Below are positions 56,573-64,000 of a stretch of 64,000 nt of DNA, in pieces. The stretch's first letter is position 1, and the number at the start of each line of letters is the position of its first letter. Below the pieces are notes generated by a model that worked only from the letters and a program-made list of their open reading frames with translations, had not been told where the DNA came from and searched no databases. Position numbers and translations under genes: made by a program. Origin of the DNA: Planctomycetaceae bacterium (lineage in GTDB: Bacteria; Planctomycetota; Planctomycetia; Planctomycetales; Planctomycetaceae); contig JADZEF010000110.1 of the NCBI GenBank assembly GCA_020850695.1, forward strand, positions 20,306 through 84,305, given 5' to 3'.

Positions 56573-57073
56573 TCACCGAATCGGCGCCTTCCCCATCAAG
56601 CGGCGCAACATGCCGATCTGCCCCGCATGCAGCATCTCGTGGTGAGAACAGAACAGGAGCGAACCGTAGCGGGTTGGAAACCCGACGTAAGGCTCGCCCA
56701 CCGTGCCGTCGAGCTCCGCATCGGGATACTCGGGAAGCTCGGCCATCACGCGTTCGAAGACCGCTTCGAATGTTCGCCGAATGTCGGCGACCGGCAGGTT
56801 CGCCGCGGGGTCCGGGTTGGGCTGCGTCCCCTTGAGAAACCGCTTGAGGAACGCTTTCGGAACCATCGCCTCGTCCGCATCGGTTTTCCCGCGGAGGCGG
56901 AACAGCGTCAGCATGAACTGCGCCATGGTGATGTGGCCGACCTGCCAGGCGATATTCGAGACGCCGCCCGCGGGGATGCGGTACCAATCGGCGTCGTCCA
57001 GCCCCTCCAGAAGGGTGCGAGTGTAGGCCCGGGCGTAGGCAATCTGCTGGCAGGCGATTTCGATGCGAGTCAC
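56573..57073 (-). CDS. DinB-superfamily protein
   Basis: The 166-residue product is a four-helix bundle of the DinB/YfiT type. The three metal-ligand histidines fit: one in WQVGHITMAQF near residue 47 and two in SHHEMLHAGQIGMLRRLMG near the C-terminus (HxxxH). Members are metal-dependent thiol transferases or of unknown role. The start is a GTG at 57073 without a good ribosome binding site. The gene lies alone, 134 bases from the small membrane-protein gene on the same strand. Confidence 0.82.
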   Translation of the reverse strand: MTRIEIACQQIAYARAYTRTLLEGLDDADWYRIPAGGVSNIAWQVGHITMAQFMLTLFRLRGKTDADEAMVPKAFLKRFLKGTQPNPDPAANLPVADIRRTFEAVFERVMAELPEYPDAELDGTVGEPYVGFPTRYGSLLFCSHHEMLHAGQIGMLRRLMGKAPIR

Positions 57074-57206
57074 GGAAGGTCAATGCAATGTGAGTGCCGG
57101 AGATCCGGGCGGCCAGTGGCCGCATGGTCGGAACCACTGAGGAGAACTTGTCGCCAGCGACGGCAGAAAATTCAAGTTTCCAGGAACTCCCCTGACAGGC
57201 GAGTCG

Positions 57207-57500
57207 TCATACCCTTCGCCGCCGCCTGGACTTTTTCGACGAAACCCGCGGCGACGGCAAGGGTACGGCGGGAGCCTGCGATTCCGAGACGGGGTCGGGA
57301 GGCACTTCCGCAGGTCGGCTGAGCCAGGCCACTCCGAGCAACAGGAAGCCCATTACAGCCACCGACGCGACATAGTGGCCCCACGGTGGGATGTAGTTCG
57401 GACGGGTCCCATCGGTCAGGTGGACGAAGATTTCGACGAAGCAGAAAATCCCGACTGTCAACGACAGGCGGTATAACATGCGCTGAAGGCCTAACTTCAT
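57207..57500 (-). CDS. Small membrane protein, two predicted helices
   Basis: The 97-residue product has two hydrophobic segments (about 10-28, LYRLSLTVGIFCFVEIFVHL; about 43-60, HYVASVAVMGFLLLGVAWL) and a proline-rich then strongly basic C-terminus (SKKSRRRRRV). GGGGG precedes the ATG. I do not recognise the family. It is divergent from the alpha-2-macroglobulin gene. Confidence 0.6.
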   Translation of the reverse strand: MKLGLQRMLYRLSLTVGIFCFVEIFVHLTDGTRPNYIPPWGHYVASVAVMGFLLLGVAWLSRPAEVPPDPVSESQAPAVPLPSPRVSSKKSRRRRRV

Positions 57501-57632
57501 AACCCCCTGCCATTCTCCGGCACGGCGACGTCGATCGCGAAAGGGAAGTCTTTTCTGGCTGCGGGGCGGTCTGCCGCGCGGTCGCTTTCACCCACTCCAG
57601 ATCGACATTCACTCCAATTCTAAGCGTTGAGG

Positions 57633-57673
57633 GTTCCGTGCGGCATGCCCCGACCCGGCATGCCGCACGGAAC
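57633..57673 (+). promoter_or_regulatory. 17-bp perfect hairpin in the alpha-2-macroglobulin leader
   Basis: GTTCCGTGCGGCATGCC (57633-57649) and its exact reverse complement (57657-57673) flank a 7-base loop, 30 bases before the ATG and about 17 before the GGGAG ribosome binding site. Each arm contains the palindrome GGCATGCC. Such a stable stem in a leader could control translation or mRNA stability, or mark an operator. Confidence 0.6.
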
Positions 57674-57703
57674 ACGCAGGAATCATCCCCTGGGAGTAAT
57701 CCG

Positions 57704-60700
57704 ATGTCCGAGAAGAACTGGCTGGTATCCCGCCGCGTCGCCCTGGGGATGGCCCCGCTCGCGGTCTTCACGGCGGTGACCGCCACCCGCGCGCTCGTTT
57801 CGGCCGAGAAGCCGCAGCCGGGCGGGCCCGAGAACGACGGCAAGCCGGCGCTCGTCACCAGCGAGGCCCTGGGCGGGGCCGATCGCACGTTGACGTACAT
57901 CAACACCGACAAGCCGATGTACCGCCCCGGCGAGAAGGTCTACATCCGCGGCGTGGTGCTGAATGCTCACACGCATGTTCCGTTGCCGGTCGGGGGCGGG
58001 CCGGCGATGACGTACCAGATCCTCGGGCCGAAGGGAGATGTCGTCGCGAGCGGAGCCACGCAAGTGACCGACAGCGTGGCGGGCTTCGCCTGGGATGTCC
58101 CGCAGGGACAGGCCGGCGGCGAGTACAAAGTGAAGCTGACGTCCACCACGGGCGATGCCCCCGCCGAGCGCAAGTTCGACGTCAGGGCGTATCGGCCGTC
58201 GCGTTTGAAAAACCAGATCGTCTTCGTGCGAGATGGTTACGGACCGGGCGATGCGGTCTCTGCCACGCTGAAGACCGAGCGGGCGGAAGGGGGCATTCCC
58301 GACGGGGCCCGGGTGACGATCCAGGCCCGCGTCGACGGTGCGATGGTTCATGAGGCAACCGCGACCGTCGATCCGTCCGGTGTCGTTTCGGCGCGGTTCG
58401 ATCTGCCGAAACAGATCGCCCGCGGCGAGGGGACGCTGGCCTGCATCATCGAGGATGGAGGCGTTGTTGAGACGGCATCCAAGACGATTCCCATACTGCT
58501 GCAGACCGTCGACCTGTCGATGTTCGCCGAAGGGGGCGAACTCGTCGCGGGACTGCCGAATCGCGTCTACCTATCGGCCCTCACGCCGAGCCAGAAGCCG
58601 GCCGACCTCAAGGGAGCCATCGTCGATTCGTCCGGAAAGTCGGTCGCCGAGTTCCGCACCGAGCACGAAGGCCGCGGACGCTTCATGCTGACGCCGAAGG
58701 CGGGCGAAAAGTACACGCTGACGATCAGCGAGCCGGCGGGCATCCGCACGACGTATCCGCTCCCCGAAGTAAAGGAATCGGGCGTCGTCGTCACGAGCGT
58801 TGGCAACGTCGTGCCGGGAAAGAGCGAGGTGAAGGTGCGGGTCGGCGCGACGGCGTCCGGCAAGTTGAAAGTCCAGTTGCTGCAGCGCGAGAAGGAGTTG
58901 TCGAACCAGTCCGTTGACGTCCAGGCGGGCAAGATGGTCGATGTCTCGCTGGATGCGGGAGACGCCACGGGCGTGCTCGTCATCACCGTCTGGAATGAGC
59001 AAGGCGTCCCGATGGCGGAGCGGCTCGTGTTCCGCGAACAGAAGGGCGGCGTGCAGGTGACCGTGAAGGCGGACCGCGAGTCGTACACGCCGGGAAGTCC
59101 GGTGAAGCTGAAAGTGAAATCGACCGATGCCGACGGCAAGCCGCTCGGCGCGATTGTGGGGCTGACGGTGACCGATGACGCAGTGCTCGAAATGGTCGAG
59201 AAACGCGAGCAGGCGCCGAGATTGCCGGTGATGGTGCTTCTTGAAAACGACGTCAAGGACCTGGCTGACGCTCACGTCTATCTCGATCCGAAGAACGAGA
59301 AGGCCACGCTGGCGGTCGACCTCCTGCTGGGGACGCAAGGGTGGCGGCGGTTTGCGTTCGTGAAGACTGCGGAGTTCCTGAGTCAGCACGGCGACGACAG
59401 TCGCCGCGTCGTGGCGATGCGGACGGCGCCGCCCCCGATGGCACTCGCTGCCCCTGGATTCGGGATCGGCGGTGGTGGCGGACCGGAGCGGTTCTTCCGC
59501 AATGCGGGCGCCGTTCCCAAAGCGGGGGCAGCTCCGCGGGGCGCATTCGCACCGCCTCCCGCCCCTGCGGCGGCGGCTCCCCAGGACGAACGCGCCGTCC
59601 GAGCGAAGGACGCCCCCGCTGCGGCCGACGACCGCTCTGGCCTGGGCAAGCCAGATTTGAAGGACCTGAAGCCGGCAAGCGAAATCCGCAAGAACGCGGG
59701 ACAGGAACCGCCTGAGAACCGTTTTGGCGACCAGAAAGCGGCCGCGAAGCCCGAAGCCGAAGGTGCGAGGAAGCGACTTGAGGAGGCGATCGAGAAGCAG
59801 CGGGATGCGGCCCCCGAGGGTCTCTTCCGAAGGCGGGAAATGGCCAAGCGCGCCCCCGGTTTCGGCAATGAGGGGAACTGGGTCGTCGTCCGTGAGTTCG
59901 CCCATGCAGCTCGTCCCGATCGCAAGCCGGGCGACCGTGTCGACTTCGCCGAGACCCTCTACTGGAACGCGGGAGTGCGTACCAATCCGCACACCGGCGA
60001 GGCCGAAGTCGCCTTCGCCATGAACGATTCCGTCACCAGCTTCCGTATCTTCGCCGATGCTGTCAGCGAGAAGGGGAGCCTGGGCGCCGCGTCGTCCACC
60101 GTGTCGTCCGTCGAGCCGTTCTATGCGGAACCCAAGCTGCCGCTCGAAGTCTCTTCGGGGGACGTGCTCCGAATTCCGCTCGCTCTGGTCAACCGCACGA
60201 AAGAAGACCTATCGGAAGCCGCCATTCATGTCGAAGCAGCGGGGCTGTCGTTGGTCGGGTTCGATCCCTTCGCGCTGCCGGCTGATACCCGTCTGCGAAA
60301 GATCCTCACGATCAACGTTGGCCAGTTCCACGGCACAACAAACGTGGTTCTGAGCGCTCAGGCAGGCCCCTACAGCGACAAGGTGACACGCCCGCTGATC
60401 GTCAAGCCGCTCGGCTTCCCGATCGAGATCGGCAAGGGAGGCATGCTGGCCGCCGACGCGACCACGAAGCATGAGCTTCAGATCCCCGGCAACATCGTTC
60501 CGGGAACGCTCAAGGCGAACGTCTCGGTCTATCCGACGCCCCTCGCCAGCATGACGGCTGCATTGGAGCGGCTTATCCAGGAGCCTTATGGCTGCTTCGA
60601 GCAGACGTCTTCGAGCGTCTATCCGCTGGTGATGGCCCAGCAGTACTTCACGACGCACACCGGGGTCGATCCCGCCATCATCCAGAAGAGCAACGACATC

Positions 60701-62011
60701 CTCGAGCGCGGTTACACCCGGCTGATGGGTTTCGCGTGCAAGTCGGGCGGGTTCGAATGGTTTGGGGAGAACCCTGGCCACGAAGCGCTCACGGCCTATG
60801 GACTGCTCGAGTTCACCGACATGGCGACCGTCCGTCCGGTTGACTCGAAGATGCTCGACCGCACCCGCACCTGGCTCACCAGCCGTCGGGACGGACAGGG
60901 AGGCTTCAAGCGGGAGCGCCGCGCCCTCCACACGTGGATCGAAGACCGCGACTGCTCGAACGCCTATATCACGTGGGCGCTGCTCCGGGCCGGTGTGCAG
61001 GATCTGGCGTCGGAAGTCGCCACGGTGCGGACGGCGGGCGAGAAGTCGTCCAACAGCTACGTCGTGGCTCTCGCGGCGAATGTACTGCACCGAGCCGGAG
61101 ACAAGGAGGGCCGCAACAAGCTGCTCGACCGCCTTGTGCAACTGCAGGAACCGAATGGCGAGATCAAGGGGGCGACAACCTCGATTGTCGGCAGCGGTGG
61201 GGAAGCTCTCGCGATCGAGACGACCGCACTGGCGACCCTGGCGTGGCTGACGGACGAAGACTACATCGACTTCGCCGACAAGGGGGTGAAATACCTTGCC
61301 GAGGTCTGCAAGGGGGGCCGCTTCGGCTCCACGCAGTCGACCGTGCTGGCCGTGCAGGCGATCGTCGAGCAGGACAAGATCCTCGCCCGGCCGAAATCGG
61401 ACGGCACGCTGCAGCTCATGGTCGAGGGGAAAGAGATCGGCGCGCCGGTGAAGTTCGACACGAAGACCCAGGGAGCCATCGTGCTGCCCGACATGACGGC
61501 CGCTCTCACCCCGGGGAAGCATGTCGTGGAAGTGAAGATGGTCGGCGGCTCGAGCATGCCGCACACCGTGACCATCAAGCTGGCCAGCACGCAGCCCGAT
61601 TCGTCGGACGAGTGTGCGGTGCGGCTGGAAACGAGCCTCGTCGACAAGTCCGTCGCCGAAGGAGCCGTCACCGAGGCGCGGCTGAAGGTCTCCAACACGA
61701 AGGATGAAACCGTTCCGAATCCGATCGCTCTGGTGGGAATCCCCGGCGGACTCGAAGTCCGGCACGATCAGCTGAAAGAACTGGTGAAGTCGAAACGGAT
61801 CGCCGCGTACGAGGTGATCGGCCGCGACGTGGTGCTTTACTGGCGCGAACTGGGAGCGAGGCAGTCGGTCGAGCTGCCGCTCAGCCTGGTCGCGTCCATT
61901 CCGGGCGATTACACCGGTCCCGCCAGCCGGGCGTACCTCTACTACACCGATGAGCTGAAGCAGTGGTCCGAGCCGCTGACGGTCACGGTGAAGGCCCGCG
62001 AGAAGGAGTGA
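57704..62011 (+). CDS. Bacterial alpha-2-macroglobulin-like protein
   Basis: The 1435-residue product begins with a leader containing twin arginines (SRRVALGMAPLAVFTAVTA), possibly Tat-exported. MG-type beta domains follow (early YINTDKPMYRPGEKVYIRG). A low-complexity Ala/Pro/Lys-rich insert (about 565-720) precedes the A2M core and a thioester domain with PYGCFEQTSSS (C964-Q967, the CxEQ thioester). A bacterial A2M traps proteases in the periplasm or at the surface. The thioester is intact, so the trap should be covalent. The PbpC-type peptidoglycan synthase that often accompanies bacterial A2M is not adjacent. GGGAG lies 9 bases before the ATG. A terminator follows. Confidence 0.92.
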   Translation: MSEKNWLVSRRVALGMAPLAVFTAVTATRALVSAEKPQPGGPENDGKPALVTSEALGGADRTLTYINTDKPMYRPGEKVYIRGVVLNAHTHVPLPVGGGPAMTYQILGPKGDVVASGATQVTDSVAGFAWDVPQGQAGGEYKVKLTSTTGDAPAERKFDVRAYRPSRLKNQIVFVRDGYGPGDAVSATLKTERAEGGIPDGARVTIQARVDGAMVHEATATVDPSGVVSARFDLPKQIARGEGTLACIIEDGGVVETASKTIPILLQTVDLSMFAEGGELVAGLPNRVYLSALTPSQKPADLKGAIVDSSGKSVAEFRTEHEGRGRFMLTPKAGEKYTLTISEPAGIRTTYPLPEVKESGVVVTSVGNVVPGKSEVKVRVGATASGKLKVQLLQREKELSNQSVDVQAGKMVDVSLDAGDATGVLVITVWNEQGVPMAERLVFREQKGGVQVTVKADRESYTPGSPVKLKVKSTDADGKPLGAIVGLTVTDDAVLEMVEKREQAPRLPVMVLLENDVKDLADAHVYLDPKNEKATLAVDLLLGTQGWRRFAFVKTAEFLSQHGDDSRRVVAMRTAPPPMALAAPGFGIGGGGGPERFFRNAGAVPKAGAAPRGAFAPPPAPAAAAPQDERAVRAKDAPAAADDRSGLGKPDLKDLKPASEIRKNAGQEPPENRFGDQKAAAKPEAEGARKRLEEAIEKQRDAAPEGLFRRREMAKRAPGFGNEGNWVVVREFAHAARPDRKPGDRVDFAETLYWNAGVRTNPHTGEAEVAFAMNDSVTSFRIFADAVSEKGSLGAASSTVSSVEPFYAEPKLPLEVSSGDVLRIPLALVNRTKEDLSEAAIHVEAAGLSLVGFDPFALPADTRLRKILTINVGQFHGTTNVVLSAQAGPYSDKVTRPLIVKPLGFPIEIGKGGMLAADATTKHELQIPGNIVPGTLKANVSVYPTPLASMTAALERLIQEPYGCFEQTSSSVYPLVMAQQYFTTHTGVDPAIIQKSNDILERGYTRLMGFACKSGGFEWFGENPGHEALTAYGLLEFTDMATVRPVDSKMLDRTRTWLTSRRDGQGGFKRERRALHTWIEDRDCSNAYITWALLRAGVQDLASEVATVRTAGEKSSNSYVVALAANVLHRAGDKEGRNKLLDRLVQLQEPNGEIKGATTSIVGSGGEALAIETTALATLAWLTDEDYIDFADKGVKYLAEVCKGGRFGSTQSTVLAVQAIVEQDKILARPKSDGTLQLMVEGKEIGAPVKFDTKTQGAIVLPDMTAALTPGKHVVEVKMVGGSSMPHTVTIKLASTQPDSSDECAVRLETSLVDKSVAEGAVTEARLKVSNTKDETVPNPIALVGIPGGLEVRHDQLKELVKSKRIAAYEVIGRDVVLYWRELGARQSVELPLSLVASIPGDYTGPASRAYLYYTDELKQWSEPLTVTVKAREKE

Positions 62012-62060
62012 GGATCGCGGAGTGAGAAGGGAGGCGTGAGAAGCGAGGCGTGAACGACGA

Positions 62061-62095
62061 GCCGCAAGGGATTTCCCTTGCGGCTTTCTTATTTT
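62061..62095 (+). terminator. Rho-independent terminator of the alpha-2-macroglobulin gene
   Basis: Perfect 10-base arms GCCGCAAGGG and CCCTTGCGGC with the tetraloop ATTT are followed by TTTCTTATTTT-like sequence, 50 bases after the stop. Confidence 0.9.
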
Positions 62096-62238
62096 CTCGG
62101 GGGGGCGGAATCTTTGAACTCTTCGACAGGTTCCGCACCATCGGACCAACCCTCCCGACCCGCAACTCCTTCCAGCCGCATACTCGGACCGCGTGGCGAA
62201 AAACCCGCCAACTGTCGATTCTCCGCCACGTTCCCTTT

Positions 62239-62267
62239 TTGCCTCACCGGAATTCGCGAGCTATATG
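62239..62267 (+). promoter_or_regulatory. Candidate sigma70 promoter of the FHA gene
   Basis: TTGCCT (62239-62244) and TATATG (62262-62267) are separated by exactly 17 bases, 97 bases before the FHA start. Each box matches its consensus at four of six positions. Confidence 0.4.
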
Positions 62268-62363
62268 ACCATAGCAATCCTTGCCGGAACTGATCCGGCG
62301 GCACTCCCCCTGCGCACGGGGGAAAGACGGCGGCGGAGGCCGCCCCTTGGAGCACGACCCCCA

Positions 62364-64000
62364 TGCTCGGCGCCATCGAGCCCCAGACACGACGCCCTGG
62401 CACTCGAACCCCCCGTTCGATTCTCGTGCTCGAACCGGCCAACAGCCGGCTGCCGGTGGAGCCCGTGCTGCTCACTCCGGGAGACCACACGCTCGGATCA
62501 AGCGATGCGTGCTCGGTGTCGCTTCCCTTCCAGGGTGTCCAGCCCCGACATTGCGAAATCGCGGTCCGCGACCGTACCGCCACGGTTCGCGCGCTCGATC
62601 GCCGCACCTGGCTCAACAACGGTCCCGTCACCGAAGCCCGTCTTCACAAAGGGGATCGCCTGGTCATCGGTCCCGTCGAGTTCCGCGTCGGCGAAATGAC
62701 CACGCAGGAGGAATCCCCCGCCCCGCCTCCCGCTGAGATTCCCGTTCCCGTCCACACGGTCCAATCCCCCCGCGTCGATCGGCCGCGAGTCAGCGAGCAG
62801 GTTCGTCGAGAACTGACTGCCGAAGCGTCCGCCTCGGCCGAAGCCCGCCTGGACGAAGCCGCGGCTCTGATCGATCGGCTGCTGAGCGAGGAAGGTGCGC
62901 CGGTTGACTCGGTCGAACCCGCTCTGTCCGCCGAGACGCAGGCGCTGGAGCGGCGGCAGGCCCTGCTCGAGGATCTGCTCGCGTCCGTCCAGGACCAGGC
63001 GGACGACGTGCGTCAGCGCGGCGAACGGATCACGGCGAAGGAGCGGTCGATCGCCGAACGCGAGCGCAGGATCAGTCAGACCGAGACGGAAATCCTCGAA
63101 CGCCTGCGACATTGCGACCTCTGGGAGTCTCAGCTTCAGACGCGGTCGAACGAGTTGCGCGCGACGCAGACCGATTCGGAGTCGTCGCAGCGGCTGCTCG
63201 AAGAGCGCTGGTCCGAACTGGAATTGCAGAAGCGGAAGCTCGAGGCCGAATCGCTCGAAGTCGAGAAAAGCCGGAATGCGGCGAGCAGCGCCGAGGAACA
63301 GCTGCGTCATCTGGAAGACCAGCTGGTCGCTCGCGAAGACCAGATCTACCAGACCTGCGAGCGGCTCGCCGACGCCGAACTGGAACTCGAGGCCCGCCGC
63401 GCCGAAGCGGACGCATTCGAGGCGGAGTGTATCGCCCGCTCCCAGGAACTGACGGCTTTGTCGAAAGACCTGGCGTCGCGTTCGTCCGAACTCGAGAAGC
63501 GGTCGGCCGCGCTCGACGAGCTGGCCCGCACTTGTGCGGCGCAGCAGGCCGAGCTCGAGGCGCGGCGTGCGGGGCTCGACGCGGAGCGGCGGCAGATCGA
63601 CGAGCGGCTGACCAGCCAGAGCGACCGCTCGGACGCCGTGGCCGCGGCACAGCAGGACCTCGACGTTTCGCGGGCCATTCTGGAAGACGCGTGGGCGAAG
63701 CTCGAAGCCGATCGGAAGTCGCTCGACGACCGCACGCGCCAGCTGGAGTCTCGCGAGCGCGAAGCGACTTGTGCCGAGGGACGGCTTCGACTCGAACGGG
63801 AGTGGCTCGACCAGGAACGTTCCAGGCTGGAGTCGATGCGCTTCCAGCCCGCGGTCACATCGGACGCCACCTCTTCCCTGGAGGAAGAGTCTCGAATTCA
63901 GGCCGAGCTGCGCCGGCTGGAAAGTGACCGCTCTGCGTTGGAATCGGCGCGGGCCGAAATCGAGCGGGTCGTTGCGTCGCAGCAATCCGCGCGGCTGGAA
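62364..64000 (+). CDS. FHA-domain coiled-coil protein, N-terminal part (runs off the window)
   Basis: The frame is open from the ATG at 62364 (GGAG about 10 bases upstream) to the window end, 545 complete codons. Residues about 20-115 form an FHA domain, with GDHTLGSSDACSVSLPF, QPRHCEIAV and a late TWLNNGPV. The canonical GR of the phosphothreonine pocket appears as GS, so binding may be weak. A Pro-rich linker follows. From about 150 onward there is a very long, charged coiled coil rich in Glu, Arg, Leu and Ala (for example QLVAREDQIYQTCERLADAE). FHA proteins bind phosphothreonine, often downstream of Hanks kinases. The rest of the protein is outside the window. Confidence 0.85.

Larger units (their letters stand above)
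62012..62363. other. 352-base gap between the alpha-2-macroglobulin and FHA genes
   Basis: The gap contains a clear terminator (62061-62095) and a candidate sigma70-type promoter (62239-62267) for the FHA gene. Nothing else is recognised. Confidence 0.6.

Noticed and set aside
60209..62149. Minus-strand open frame of about 650 codons
   Set aside because: It is antisense to the alpha-2-macroglobulin thioester and C-terminal region, with no domain of its own.

Overview
The window is high-GC (roughly 65%) bacterial DNA that looks like a member of the Planctomycetota. Reasons are a DUF1559 prepilin-like protein with the H-X9-DG signature followed by a small lipoprotein, a very large PQQ-propeller/TPR exported protein, a TPR-rich secretin with Gln/Thr repeats, a bacterial alpha-2-macroglobulin, an unusual ECF-type sigma fusion, and many dispersed palindromic intergenic elements. 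No rRNA, tRNA or CRISPR array was seen.

Region 1 (1-22612, minus strand) is one long co-directional locus of 14 genes and is the most interesting part. In transcription order it encodes: a SpoIIE/PP2C phosphatase fused to an ECF-like sigma factor; a possible anti-sigma-like protein; a CHAT cysteine protease with an inserted zinc ribbon and six Clp_N-type half repeats; a 1654-residue TPR protein; a single-AAA+ Clp ATPase that itself carries four Clp_N-type half repeats; a Ser/Thr kinase; two proteins that together resemble a split J-like co-chaperone; a GrpE-like protein; an Hsp70 with an Ig-like insert; a zinc-ribbon/TPR protein; an unknown protein; a RavA/MoxR-type AAA+ ATPase; and the start of another unknown protein that runs off the left edge. 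My reading is a dedicated unfoldase/chaperone machine joined to a caspase-like protease and governed by phosphorylation and its own sigma factor. It resembles in spirit the MoxR- and CHAT-containing conflict systems of complex bacteria, but with a full private Hsp70 set.

Region 2 (22613-28205) is an 869-base divergent control region with two identical TGCAC-N5-GTGCA operators exactly 20 bp apart, then a response regulator, a UvrA-family protein and an exported SMP-30-like propeller.

Region 3 (28206-43432) is ordinary planctomycete genome: the PQQ/TPR protein, an A-type iron-sulfur carrier, DapF, a GntR/FCD regulator, the DUF1559/lipoprotein pair, a DHDPS-family enzyme, an amidohydrolase, an exported hydrolase, an FG-GAP protein and a phosphodiesterase gene broken by one in-frame amber codon. 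Region 4 (43604-49588) holds mfd, which carries palindrome-derived segments inserted in frame, and a parvulin lipoprotein whose 5-prime end coincides with a perfect inverted repeat. Region 5 (49589-64000) holds the secretin, a convergent membrane protein made of twelve tandem 24-residue repeats, a DinB-like protein, a small membrane protein, an alpha-2-macroglobulin and the start of an FHA/coiled-coil protein.

Throughout regions 3-5 the intergenic DNA is seeded with large inverted repeats of several unrelated sequence types that share a common architecture.
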